Below are positions 17,601 to 25,585 of a DNA stretch of 64,000 bases, in pieces. Origin of the DNA: JBJXGE01 sp046154185 (GTDB lineage Bacteria; Planctomycetota; UBA8108; UBA1146; JAJFFE01); the NCBI GenBank assembly GCA_046154185.1, contig JBJXGE010000039.1:1-64000 (forward strand). The letters are read 5' to 3'. The notes under the pieces were generated by a model that made no database searches, had not been told where the DNA came from, and saw nothing but the letters and a program-made list of their open reading frames with translations. How positions within the stretch are numbered: position 1 is the stretch's first letter; each line of letters starts with the position of its first letter. A program made the position numbers and the translations under genes.

Positions 17601-17756
17601 TCATTTCTTACGAGACTCTTTGTGAACTGTATGCCTTCTCAGCCTCGGACAGTACTTCCTTAGCTCAAGACGCTCTGTGCCACGGGTTTCCTTAGAGACT
17701 CGATAATTGCGGTCGCCTGATTCGACGCACTCTAGCCAAACGAACTCACGAGGCAT
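17601..17756 (-). CDS. rpmG: 50S ribosomal protein L33
   Basis: 51 residues, MPREFVWLECVESGDRNYRV at the start and LELRKYCPRLRRHTVHKE near the end, the clear L33 pattern. GGAG lies seven bases before the ATG at 17756, which itself follows the tuf stop by four bases. Of the four cysteines of zinc-binding L33 proteins only two remain (ECVES rather than CxxC, and KYCPRL), so this is the zinc-free form. Confidence 0.95.
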   Translation of the reverse strand: MPREFVWLECVESGDRNYRVSKETRGTERLELRKYCPRLRRHTVHKESRKK

Positions 17757-17760
17757 TTTG

Positions 17761-18957
17761 TTACTCCAAAATTGTCGTCACAACACCGGAACCAACTGTT
17801 TTGCCTCCTTCGCGAATCGCGAATCGGCTACCTGTATCCATAGCGATAACCTTACCCAGCTCAACTTGAACCTTCACGTTATCGCCTGGCATACACATTT
17901 CAGCCCCGCCAAGTAGATTCATAGAGCCAGTGACGTCGGTAGTTCGAAAATAGAATTGCGGCTTATATCCATTGAAGAAAGGTGTATGTCGCCCCCCTTC
18001 TTCTTTGCTAAGAACATACACTTCTGCTTCAAACTTCGTGTGTGGCTTAATACTCTTCGGAGCCGCAAGCACTTGACCGCGAGACATATCCTCTTTCTTT
18101 GCGCCTCGAAGAAGGATGCCGACATTATCGCCAGCCATACCCGAATCGAGCGTCTTATTAAACATCTCAACTCCAGTACAGGTCGTCTCGGTAGTCGGCC
18201 TCAATCCGATAATCTCGATTTTTTCTCCGACTTTAACCACACCTTGCTCAATCCTGCCGGTTACGACCGTGCCACGCCCTTCGATTGAAAAGACGTCTTC
18301 AATTGCCATAAGGAACGGCTTGTCAGCAGCTCTTTGAGGCTCTGGGATATGCGCATCAAGAACATCCATTAACTCCGTTATGCACTTGCTCGCTACTGGA
18401 TCCGCAGGAGTATCAAGGGCCGCTTTCGCGTTACCGCGAACAATCGGGATCGTATCGCCCGGAAAATCATACTTAGACAGTAGATCCCGGATCTCCATCT
18501 CAACAAGCTCAAGGAGCTCTGGATCATCAACAAGATCACATTTGTTTAGAAAGACAACTAGCGCCGGGACGTTCACTTGGCGAGCCAAAAGGATATGCTC
18601 TCGAGTCTGCGGCATGGGGCCATCAGCAGCAGAAACAACGAGGATAGCACCGTCCATCTGGGCTGCGCCCGTGATCATGTTTTTGATATAATCCGCGTGG
18701 CCCGGGCAGTCGATGTGCGCGTAGTGACGCTTCGGAGACTCGTACTCAACATGGCTTACCGCAATCGTGACCGTCTTAGTTTCATCGCGGACAGTACCGC
18801 CCTTTGCGATATCCGCATAGGACTTAAAGTTAGCGAGACCCTTCGCCGCTTGGACGGCAAGAATAGACGCCGTCGTGGTCGTCTTTCCGTGATCAATATG
18901 ACCGATCGTGCCTACATTAACGTGTGGCTTCGTTCTCTCAAAAATTGCCTTGGCCAT
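17761..18957 (-). CDS. tuf: elongation factor Tu
   Basis: 398 residues; delivers aminoacyl-tRNA to the ribosome. G1 GHIDHGKT, G3 DCPGHADY and G4 NKCD are standard, and domains II and III are full length. The striking feature is switch I: where nearly all EF-Tu have ARGITIN, this protein reads GGTVRDETKTVTIAVSHVEY. The magnesium-coordinating Thr is kept, but the Arg-Gly before it is replaced by Lys-Thr. I recall the same KTVTI form in Rhodopirellula-type planctomycetes, so it looks like a lineage signature rather than damage. The gene is first after the tRNA block, as tufB is in E. coli. Confidence 0.98.
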   Translation of the reverse strand: MAKAIFERTKPHVNVGTIGHIDHGKTTTTASILAVQAAKGLANFKSYADIAKGGTVRDETKTVTIAVSHVEYESPKRHYAHIDCPGHADYIKNMITGAAQMDGAILVVSAADGPMPQTREHILLARQVNVPALVVFLNKCDLVDDPELLELVEMEIRDLLSKYDFPGDTIPIVRGNAKAALDTPADPVASKCITELMDVLDAHIPEPQRAADKPFLMAIEDVFSIEGRGTVVTGRIEQGVVKVGEKIEIIGLRPTTETTCTGVEMFNKTLDSGMAGDNVGILLRGAKKEDMSRGQVLAAPKSIKPHTKFEAEVYVLSKEEGGRHTPFFNGYKPQFYFRTTDVTGSMNLLGGAEMCMPGDNVKVQVELGKVIAMDTGSRFAIREGGKTVGSGVVTTILE

Positions 18958-19059
18958 GCTTACTCCCTAGCTCTCGTTTTATCTAAATGCTGAACCTATG
19001 TTAGACCACAACTCCACAGACACCTGCACCCAGCCACGACAGAGCTACACCTGCGGAAG

Positions 19060-19131
<72 letters not shown>

Positions 19132-19187
19132 GAACACGGATGCTTCGGCAACACAACACTCCCCAAACCTAACCGTTCGTCTTCAGT

Positions 19188-19258
19188 AGCGGGTGATGGG
19201 AATCGAACCCACGTGTCCAGCTTGGAAGGCTGGTGCTTTACCATTAAGCTACACCCGC
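19188..19258 (-). tRNA. tRNA-Gly (TCC)
   Basis: 71 nt; acceptor GCGGGTG/CACCCGC with discriminator U, anticodon loop CTTCCAA giving TCC, T-arm GTGGGTTCGATTCCCAT. Corresponds to glyT of the tufB cluster. The base composition of surrounding DNA changes right at its 5' side. Confidence 0.97.
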
Positions 19259-19278
19259 AAAAAATGAAACTCGCCAAT

Positions 19279-19308
19279 TGCTCGACCGTCTGCTGCTCGA
19301 CCGTCTGC
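19279..19308. repeat. two tandem 15-bp copies in the tRNA-Gly/tRNA-Tyr spacer
   Basis: The 15-base unit TGCTCGACCGTCTGC occurs twice head to tail at 19279-19293 and 19294-19308, with a degenerate third start (TGCTGGACG). The remaining spacer to 19545 has no gene; it is GC-rich with many CGCG steps. Confidence 0.8.
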
Positions 19309-19545
19309 TGCTGGACGATGTAACTCTCCCGGCGTAACTCCCGCTGCTGCAGCCACGCCGTGCTCTACGCGCGCCAAATCGCTCACGCGCCAAAATCGTT
19401 CGCGCGAATCTAGCGGACCGCAAAGCAAGCCGCCCAGATAACCAGCTCCCAGGAAAACTTTCAAGGTCAAAACCCAAAGCAGTTTCAACTCGCGCGGCGC
19501 ACTGCACGGCGCGACGATCCTCGTGCGCGGGAACGAGCGAATTGG

Positions 19546-19627
19546 TGGGCAGGAGAGGATTCGAACCTCTGAAGCGTTACGCAGCGGATTTACAGTCCGC
19601 CCCCTTTGGCCACTTAGGTACCTGCCC
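19546..19627 (-). tRNA. tRNA-Tyr (GTA)
   Basis: 82 nt with the long variable arm expected of bacterial tRNA-Tyr. Acceptor GGGCAGG/CCTGCCC, discriminator A, anticodon loop CTGTAAA giving GTA, T-arm AGAGGTTCGAATCCTCT. Corresponds to tyrU of the tufB cluster. Confidence 0.96.
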
Positions 19628-19739
19628 GGATTGTCATTCTCTATCGCGCTGCGTCCTCGCGCGCATCCGCGCGGCAGACTTGTGCCGTCGACTCAGACTC
19701 CGACGCCTGCGCGCAATCTCCCGGCGCGCCATCTCTCGG

Positions 19740-19787
19740 CCCGATTCACAGTCTGCCCGATTCACAGTCTGCCCGATTCACAGTCTG
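19740..19787. repeat. three tandem 16-bp copies in the tRNA-Tyr/tRNA-Thr spacer
   Basis: The unit CCCGATTCACAGTCTG is repeated exactly three times (19740-19755, 19756-19771, 19772-19787) and followed by CCC. It lies between two tRNA genes that should be cotranscribed; no coding role is likely. Confidence 0.9.
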
Positions 19788-19831
19788 CCCATCACACAGC
19801 TCGAGTCTCTGAATCCGATACGTGCAGAGAG

Positions 19832-19903
19832 AGCTAGCGGTGGGAATCGAACCCACAACCTTCCGCTTACAAGGCGGGAGCTCTACCATTGAGCTACGCT
19901 AGC
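19832..19903 (-). tRNA. tRNA-Thr (TGT)
   Basis: 72 nt; acceptor GCTAGCG/CGCTAGC with discriminator U, anticodon loop CTTGTAA giving TGT, T-arm GTGGGTTCGATTCCCAC. First gene of the cluster, corresponding to thrU of E. coli. The outermost anticodon-stem pair appears mismatched (C-A). Confidence 0.95.
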
Positions 19904-20023
19904 GCGGCCAGCAACACCAGCGTGGAGGAAAGTGCTCGCGCAGTATCGAATTCGACCCGCGACCTGATCGCCGTGCTCACCCGAAAGATTCCGCCGATGA
20001 TGCGGGATTCCAAGAAGCGGCGG

Positions 20024-20051
20024 ATTATAGCCACGACCGCATCCGTGGCAA
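20024..20051 (-). promoter_or_regulatory. sigma-70 promoter for the tRNA-tuf-ribosomal supercluster
   Basis: On the minus strand: -35 TTGCCA (20046-20051), 16-base spacer, -10 TATAAT (20024-20029). The -10 is a perfect consensus. It lies about 120 bases before the first tRNA and just past the ispF stop codon, in the only intergenic space upstream of the cluster. Confidence 0.8.
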
Positions 20052-20069
20052 TACGTTGAACACGCGGCG

Positions 20070-20549
20070 TTAAGGCGCTTGGTCGACCAGCACGATCGCC
20101 GTCGCGGCGATCGCCAGTCCTTCGCCGACCGGCCCCATCCCTTCAGCGGTTTTTGCTTTCACGAAAACTTGCTCGAGTCGACATTCGAGCAGCTCCGCGA
20201 TGCGCGCTCGAATCGCATTGCGATGTGGGAGGACCTTCGGCCGCTCGAGTTCGATGACGATGTCGGCATTGACGAGTTGGGTATCACGCTTGCGCAGCTC
20301 GGCGAGTGAGCGCCGCAGGATCTGAGCCGAGTCGAGGCCACGAAAAGCCGGATCATGGTCCGGAAACAACTCGCCAATATCGCCGGCGCCGACTGCGCCG
20401 AGCAACGCATCGGCAAGCGCATGCAAGACCACGTCGGCATCCGAATGACCGAGCGCACCGCGCTCCGACGCAATCGAGACCCCGCCGAGCCGCAACTCGC
20501 GCCCGCTTACGAGACGATGCATGTCCGTGCCCAAGCCGACGCGCAGCAT
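20070..20549 (-). CDS. ispF: 2-C-methyl-D-erythritol 2,4-cyclodiphosphate synthase
   Basis: 159 residues from ATG 20549, preceded by AAAGGAG at seven bases (an in-frame TTG two codons earlier is less likely). It cyclises CDP-ME 2-phosphate to MEcPP with release of CMP in the MEP isoprenoid pathway. Metal ligands D9 and H11 (GTDMHRL), the GHSDADVVLHALADALLGA block, the GDIGELFPD motif and KAKTAEGMGPVGEG near the C-terminus are all present. The preceding pathway enzyme IspD is encoded 1.7 kb upstream on the same strand, with an outer-membrane protein gene in between. Confidence 0.97.
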   Translation of the reverse strand: MLRVGLGTDMHRLVSGRELRLGGVSIASERGALGHSDADVVLHALADALLGAVGAGDIGELFPDHDPAFRGLDSAQILRRSLAELRKRDTQLVNADIVIELERPKVLPHRNAIRARIAELLECRLEQVFVKAKTAEGMGPVGEGLAIAATAIVLVDQAP

Positions 20550-20603
20550 GCCCAAGCTCCTTTTGACGATAGCTCCGGTTCGACGGATCGCGCGTGCTGC
20601 AAT

Positions 20604-20650
20604 TCAAAAAGAACGATTCCGGACCACGCGCGCGCGGCGGTCCGGAATCG
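20604..20650 (-). terminator. intrinsic terminator after the outer-membrane protein gene
   Basis: Perfect 12-bp inverted repeat (CGATTCCGGACC at 20614-20625, GGTCCGGAATCG at 20639-20650), loop 13 nt, followed on the minus strand by TTCTTTTTG. It ends the 20684-22090 gene and insulates ispF. Confidence 0.9.
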
Positions 20651-20667
20651 CTGTCTCGATCCTGCTG

Positions 20668-20687
20668 CTGATTCGGCGCCGAATCAG
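20668..20687. repeat. 20-bp perfect palindrome overlapping the outer-membrane protein stop codon
   Basis: CTGATTCGGC joined directly to GCCGAATCAG with no loop. The TGA stop of the minus-strand gene (20684-20686) lies inside it. It could be a protein-binding site or simply strengthen transcript ending with the terminator 18 bases further on. Confidence 0.6.
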
Positions 20688-22090
20688 AACTGGATGATTG
20701 CCTGCACGACCGCGATCCAAATCTCTTGCTGCGTGCCGAGCGCTTTCGCGTCGAACAAGACGCCACCGCCAAGGTTGAACGTCAAGTAATCCGTCGCGCG
20801 ATATCGCAACGTGAGATCGGCTTCATTGCCGAGACGATCATGATTCGACACCGAATTGTCCGCGCGACCGTTGTTGTCCTGGAGCGAGAAGATTCCCCAC
20901 AGCGCTTCGATCGTCACTTGCTTCGAGGGCGAGAAACCGGCGCGCACTTTCCCGGCGCGATAGTTCGTGTCGATGTCGAGCCCGTAGTAACTATCCTCGA
21001 GGATCAGCGTGTCGTTGTTCGCTTCGAGCGAGACAAAGTTGTCGGTACTGCTGTTATTCGCATTGTCGTCACCGGAAACCTCCCAGTACGACGCGTCGAC
21101 GTAAGCCCGCAGTGATTCGAGGAACGGCAACTCGAGACGCACGCCGCCGTAGGCGGCGAACGCGCCCTTCACATTGATCGTTGTCCCAGTGCCGCCATTT
21201 TTCGCGTAACGCCCGCCCTGACCGTAGGCTTCGCCGTACAGTTGCGCAGTATCCGCGAGCTTGATGAAACCACCGCCCCCGCCGGTGAACAGGTAGGAAG
21301 CCCCGTCATTCTGCAACACCAGCATCGTCGCGCCGAAACCGACGTTTTCGCTCGACCGCTCGAGGCTGGCGCCGAACAACACATCGTCGCTGTTCTTCCG
21401 CAATGTCTCCGAAATCGTGAAGTAGAAAATGTCGAGGTACGTGCTGTCGAGGTCGTACCGCATCCACGCGCCCGCCGCTTCTTGAAAACCAATAGCGCCG
21501 CTCGAAGGCGATTGCGGGGTACCGACGTCGCCCGCGCCCGCGGCCGGGTTACCGAACGGGTTCTCCGAGTGCGAGACATCGACCAGAAAGTACTTGTCTT
21601 GCCCGCCGAAATCTTTACGGAAATCCTGGATGCCGAACTGCAAAGTCAGGCCCGGGACGACGTCGCCGAACGCGCCTTCCCAGCGCACGTACGCCTGTTC
21701 GGCTTCGAGGTCGCGATCATGCGGGTTGGCGCCGCCGTAGCGTCCGGAGGTCTCGCCGAACTGCGTTTCCAACTGCACGAACGCGGTGACCGCTTCGGCC
21801 AATTCAAAATTGAGATCGAGGGTAATCCTCGGGTCGAAAAACACATCGCCGCCGGTCCCCGACCCCATCGTCGACACGAGTGGCGACCCCGGCGCGCCCG
21901 CCATGGCGTCACCCAGCGCCGCTGCGAAAATCTCTTTGTTGCGCCCCACCATGGACAAGTGCATCTCGCCGCCGATGGTGACTCGCAGCGTCCTCGCCGT
22001 CTGCGCATCCCCCGCGCGAACAACGTCAGTCGCCCCAGTGACGAATAACAAACTTCCCAACAACACCAAGAAGTTCTTGTGTCTTCGCAT
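20684..22090 (-). CDS. outer-membrane beta-barrel protein (porin-like)
   Basis: 468 residues from ATG 22090. An ATG at 22096 is only three bases from the GGAG, while 22090 is nine bases from it. A signal peptide (MRRHKNFLVLLGSLLFVTGA, cleavage near VVRA) is followed by alternating polar/hydrophobic strands with many aromatic residues. The last residue is Phe (QAIIQF), the usual recognition signal for the BAM machinery. Glycine-rich loops and acidic turns such as GDDNANNSSTDN suggest external loops. It resembles generic porin/alginate-export-type barrels, but the substrate cannot be read. It lies between ispD and ispF, probably in transcription with the upstream ispD-dgt-LysM genes after a 145-base gap. 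Confidence 0.75.
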   Translation of the reverse strand: MRRHKNFLVLLGSLLFVTGATDVVRAGDAQTARTLRVTIGGEMHLSMVGRNKEIFAAALGDAMAGAPGSPLVSTMGSGTGGDVFFDPRITLDLNFELAEAVTAFVQLETQFGETSGRYGGANPHDRDLEAEQAYVRWEGAFGDVVPGLTLQFGIQDFRKDFGGQDKYFLVDVSHSENPFGNPAAGAGDVGTPQSPSSGAIGFQEAAGAWMRYDLDSTYLDIFYFTISETLRKNSDDVLFGASLERSSENVGFGATMLVLQNDGASYLFTGGGGGFIKLADTAQLYGEAYGQGGRYAKNGGTGTTINVKGAFAAYGGVRLELPFLESLRAYVDASYWEVSGDDNANNSSTDNFVSLEANNDTLILEDSYYGLDIDTNYRAGKVRAGFSPSKQVTIEALWGIFSLQDNNGRADNSVSNHDRLGNEADLTLRYRATDYLTFNLGGGVLFDAKALGTQQEIWIAVVQAIIQF

Positions 22091-22235
22091 TCCCATCTGC
22101 TCCTGAAAATTCCGCGACCTCGCGGGCCCAACTTCCCCCGACGACCATTACAAGCGGCGACGTTCGCAGACATTGGCTCATCGAGCACCCGTCGCCAATT
22201 GAAGTTTCGGAGTCTGAATGATGCTCGGATTCAGG

Positions 22236-22943
22236 TCAAGCATCCTCTGCGCGAAAGAGGGTCGCGAAGTCGAGGTCTTGCTGGGTTGTGATCTTGAAAT
22301 TCTTGAATTGCGACTCGACCACTTCGACCGGAATCCCAGCCGCCGACAACACCATCGCCTCATCGGTGCCGGCGATTTCCGCGCCGTGCCGAAGTGCGCG
22401 TTGATAGAGCGCGAGTTCGAACACCTGCGGCGTTTCGGCGCACCAGAGTGCGTCGCGCGCCAGCGTGGCGACAATCCGGCCGTCGCGTACTTCCTTGATC
22501 GTGTCGGTAATGCGGGATGCCAAAATCGCCGCGCCGCTGGTGCGCGCCGCCGCGACGACTCGCGACAAGTCATCGAAATGCAAGAGCGGCCGCGCCGCGT
22601 CGTGCACCAAAATGAGTCGCGTCTGGGCGGGCGCTTGCGCGATCCCGTGGCGCACGGAGGCTTGCCGAGTGGCGCCGCCGATGACCGCCGACCAGGCTTT
22701 GGCCCCGCTCCGCGTGCGCGGAATCCACTCGGCCTGCGCGCGCGCGAGATCGTCGGCATGCACTGCGAGCGCCCCGGCGAGAAATCCGGGCACGCGCTCG
22801 ACCGCACGCATCGCCCAGACCACCAAACTCCGCCCCGCGAGCTCGACGCCCGCCTTGCGGACACCGAGTCCGAGCCGCACGCCATCACCGGCCGCCGGTA
22901 TGACGACAAACACATCCTGATCGGGACTCGCAGCGCCGTTCAC
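22236..22943 (-). CDS. ispD: 2-C-methyl-D-erythritol 4-phosphate cytidylyltransferase
   Basis: 235 residues from a GTG at 22943 whose GTGA overlaps the dgt stop by four bases, with AAGGA upstream inside dgt; the longer frame to 23045 merely overlaps dgt. It transfers CMP from CTP to MEP, the step feeding IspE and IspF. The nucleotide-binding N-terminus (VFVVIPAAGDGVRLG), the LVHDAARPLL motif, DTIKEV, TPQVFEL and TDEAMVLSAAGIPVEVVES are conserved. The N-terminal loop is shorter in basic residues than usual, but the catalytic regions remain. Confidence 0.94.
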   Translation of the reverse strand: MNGAASPDQDVFVVIPAAGDGVRLGLGVRKAGVELAGRSLVVWAMRAVERVPGFLAGALAVHADDLARAQAEWIPRTRSGAKAWSAVIGGATRQASVRHGIAQAPAQTRLILVHDAARPLLHFDDLSRVVAAARTSGAAILASRITDTIKEVRDGRIVATLARDALWCAETPQVFELALYQRALRHGAEIAGTDEAMVLSAAGIPVEVVESQFKNFKITTQQDLDFATLFRAEDA

Positions 22944-24118
22944 ATCGGCAGTCCTTCCGCGCCCGCGCCATCGACGTACGGCACGAAGAGTCGCATGTAT
23001 TCGCGCAGACAGAATCGATCGGTCATGCCGGCGAGATAATCGCAAACAGCGACCTGCAGGCCGTCGCGCTCGGCACGTTTTCGATACTCGATGGGCAACT
23101 GTCCCGGCGCGCGCAAATACTCGTTAAAGATCGCCGCGATGAATCGCTTGCCCTTTTCCGCCATGCGCACGCTGCGCGGATGCCGGTAGAGGCGCTCACG
23201 TAAGAAACTCTTCAGCTCCCGCTTCATTCGCTGCATTTCCGGTGTGAACTGCGCCAGCAAGTTCGGTGCGCGCCGGACATCATCGACGGACCGCACGCCC
23301 AACGCCGCCAGTTGTCGGCGCGTCTCGGCGAGCAAGTCCTGCACTTGCGCGTCGATCAAGCGCGAAACCGTGCGCGCGACGGACGCGCGCTGGTCGGCCT
23401 GCGGCCAGCGCTCCGCAACTTGCAGTTCGGCAAGCCGCCACAGCTCCAACGTTTTCAACTCGTCGAGCTGCAGATATCCCGAGCGCATGCCATCGTCGAG
23501 ATCGTGGCTGTCGTACGCGAGCGCGTCGCCGATGTCGACAATCTGCGCCTCCAAGAGCGGCTTGAGAGCTGGCTCGAAGCTCGCCAACTCACGTGCATCG
23601 AAGCGGCCATAGTGTTTCGCGATGGACTCGCGCAATTCCCAGCTCAAGTTGAGTCCGGGAAAATCCGGATAGCGGCGCTCCAACACATCCACAACTCGCA
23701 AGCAATGGCGGTTGTGATTGAAGCCGCCGTGCGCCGCCATCAAATCGTGAAGCTGATCCTCTCCTGCGTGCCCGAATGGTGGATGGCCGAGGTCGTGGCT
23801 GAGCGCGATCGCCTCGACGAGATCCTCGTTGAGTGCGAGTGCGCGCGCAACGGTGCGCGCAATCTGCGCGACTTCCAGCGTATGAGTGAGCCGCGTGCGA
23901 TAGTGATCGCCTTCGTGATTGACGAAGACCTGCGTCTTGTATTGCAGCCGCCGAAACGCGGTCGAATGGACGATGCGATCGCGATCCCGCTGAAACGCCG
24001 TCCGCAGCCCAGCCGCCTGATCCTCGTGTACGCGGCCGCGACTCGCGCGCGAACGCATGGCGAAGCCGGCGAGCAGCGATTCTTCGCGATCGAGCGGATC
24101 GAGGAACTCCGTGGTCAC
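22940..24118 (-). CDS. dGTPase-like deoxynucleotide triphosphohydrolase (HD superfamily)
   Basis: 392 residues. Such enzymes split dNTPs into nucleoside and tripolyphosphate and adjust DNA precursor pools. The HD metal site is complete: H79 (RLTHTLEV), H108-D109 (ALSHDLGHPPFGHAGE) and a distal Asp in IVDIGDALAYDSHDLDD. The N-terminal RIVHSTAFRRLQYKTQVF is typical of the family. Its ATG overlaps the stop of the LysM gene by four bases and its own stop overlaps ispD, so the three genes are translationally coupled. Confidence 0.93.
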   Translation of the reverse strand: MTTEFLDPLDREESLLAGFAMRSRASRGRVHEDQAAGLRTAFQRDRDRIVHSTAFRRLQYKTQVFVNHEGDHYRTRLTHTLEVAQIARTVARALALNEDLVEAIALSHDLGHPPFGHAGEDQLHDLMAAHGGFNHNRHCLRVVDVLERRYPDFPGLNLSWELRESIAKHYGRFDARELASFEPALKPLLEAQIVDIGDALAYDSHDLDDGMRSGYLQLDELKTLELWRLAELQVAERWPQADQRASVARTVSRLIDAQVQDLLAETRRQLAALGVRSVDDVRRAPNLLAQFTPEMQRMKRELKSFLRERLYRHPRSVRMAEKGKRFIAAIFNEYLRAPGQLPIEYRKRAERDGLQVAVCDYLAGMTDRFCLREYMRLFVPYVDGAGAEGLPM

Positions 24119-24594
24119 GGCCGTCGAACCTCAGCGACCGTCCGCGCGCGCGATTTCTGGGGCGCGCCTTTCGCGACTGTAATATTGCGCACGGCCGGCC
24201 GCGCGGATGGCAAATGCAAAGCAAGTCCGACGCGCAAACGCGTGGTATCGATGCCCGGGTTCATCGATATGAGTTCCTTCGGCGACACTCGGTTTCGCTG
24301 CGCAATGTGATCGAGACTCTCACCCGTTTTTACGACGTGCACGCGGCGCTCGGCGTAGTGTGGGATCCGAACCGAGGGACCGAGCGGCTCGATCACTGCG
24401 GCGGAACTCGCACCCAGTTCCGCGGGCGGCGTCGCCGCCAGCTCGGCGCGCGGCGTCGAAGAACGGCTCGGCGCCCCGCGCGTCGGAATTTCGAGGTCCG
24501 CGAGCGCGCACCCGGCGCAAGTCAACACTGCAATCAACGCCGCTGACAACGCAATTCGAACGCGTCCCGTCAATGAACAATATCGTGAGTCCAA
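24115..24594 (-). CDS. LysM-domain lipoprotein-like exported protein
   Basis: About 159 residues if started at the TTG at 24594, which has AAGGAG nine bases upstream; a TTG at 24612 is in frame but lacks a ribosome site. A basic then hydrophobic leader (RVRIALSAALIAVLTCAGCA) resembles a lipoprotein signal, although the lipobox is not canonical. A Pro/Ala/Ser linker leads to a clear LysM domain (about residues 85-130: HVVKTGESLDHIAQRNRVSP, then NPGID and LRVGLALHLP), which binds peptidoglycan or chitin-like glycans. Start of a coupled LysM-dgt-ispD operon. Cell-wall role inferred. Confidence 0.8.
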   Translation of the reverse strand: MDSRYCSLTGRVRIALSAALIAVLTCAGCALADLEIPTRGAPSRSSTPRAELAATPPAELGASSAAVIEPLGPSVRIPHYAERRVHVVKTGESLDHIAQRNRVSPKELISMNPGIDTTRLRVGLALHLPSARPAVRNITVAKGAPQKSRARTVAEVRRP

Positions 24595-24717
24595 CGCGCT
24601 TCGCTCCTTCAATCGAAAGGGGGCTGTTGCACAGTCCCGCTTGCGGCGCGCCGTGATTAGAGCTTGCGAAGCGACCGTTGCGCAAGGCGGCTCATATTCG
24701 CCGCGCCGGCAGACAGG

Positions 24718-25506
24718 CTACTCTGCCAACAACTCGCGAAGCTTCGGCTCCATGGCGGCGGCCCAGATTTCATAACCGCGGGTCGAGAGGTGAAGCGCGT
24801 CGGGCATTATTTCCTTCGCTAAGATGCCGGCGTCCTTATCGAGAAAGTGCGCGCCAATATCGAGCGCGTGCACGTGCACGCCATCGGCGATCTTCGCCGC
24901 GCGCGCGCTTGCCAACCGATTTTTCTCGCGTTGCGGATTCGGCGCCTCGCCGCGCGGAAAAATCGCGAGCAACAACACCTTGGTTTGCGGCAGTTCGGCT
25001 CGCAGTAACGCGACGATCGCCGTGATTCCGTCCGCGATTTCCTCGGCGGTATTGTCGTCGCCATTCGAATTGTTGGTGCCAATCATGACGACGGCGAGTT
25101 TCGGTGCACGCGCGCCGGCGGCCGTCGGTCGCGCGAGGCCCGCCAAGTTGCCGTGCTCGAGCCGCCACAATACGTGTTGGGTTCGGTCGCCGCCGATTCC
25201 AAAGTTCACTGCGCGGCGCGGCGCATAATGTCGCTCCCAGACGGATTTACCGGCATCACCCCAGCCTTGTGTGATGGAATCGCCGATGAAGAGTACGCCG
25301 ATATCACCGCGCTCGCTGCCGACGAGCGCCCTCGCGTTGAAGGATTCGTGCCGCTTTTGCCATTCGGCATCCGCGCGCGCCACCGGCGTCACGGCCGAGT
25401 GCGTTGGACGAGCGGGCGTCGCCGGTGGAATCGCACAAGCCGACGCCGACAGCCCGGCCAATAAGATGATTGAGAAAACTCGCGCTCTGGTAAACGTGAA
25501 ACTCAT
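24718..25506 (-). CDS. exported SGNH/GDSL hydrolase
   Basis: 262 residues from ATG 25506, where a signal sequence begins (RARVFSIILLAGLSASACA); the Cys may be lipidated, though the lipobox is weak. SGNH blocks are complete: block I FIGDSITQGWG with nucleophile S77, block II NFGIGGDRTQHVLWRL, block III MIGTNNSNGD, and block V PDALHLSTRGY with D236 and H239. The sequence resembles PAF-acetylhydrolase-like esterases acting on acyl or acetyl esters of lipids or sugars. It lies alone between two minus-strand genes with short gaps. Confidence 0.88.
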   Translation of the reverse strand: MSFTFTRARVFSIILLAGLSASACAIPPATPARPTHSAVTPVARADAEWQKRHESFNARALVGSERGDIGVLFIGDSITQGWGDAGKSVWERHYAPRRAVNFGIGGDRTQHVLWRLEHGNLAGLARPTAAGARAPKLAVVMIGTNNSNGDDNTAEEIADGITAIVALLRAELPQTKVLLLAIFPRGEAPNPQREKNRLASARAAKIADGVHVHALDIGAHFLDKDAGILAKEIMPDALHLSTRGYEIWAAAMEPKLRELLAE

Positions 25507-25585
25507 ACCGCGTGAGTATACGCACCGCGCCGGCAACTACCAGCGCGCGGCTTGTGCGACTTTCCATCGCGACGGGCCGACTGTT

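Noticed and set aside
17467..17604. N-terminal extension of SecE
   Set aside because: The extension is the tRNA-Trp gene and spacer translated; true SecE begins at 17466.
19188..19627. Assembly chimera at the composition step
   Set aside because: The tRNA order and anticodons match the ancient tufB cluster on both sides of the step, so a chance join is unlikely; kept only as a finding to test.
23312..24310. 332-residue plus-strand frame opposite the dNTPase
   Set aside because: Antisense shadow in high-GC DNA; the minus strand has the full HD motif set.
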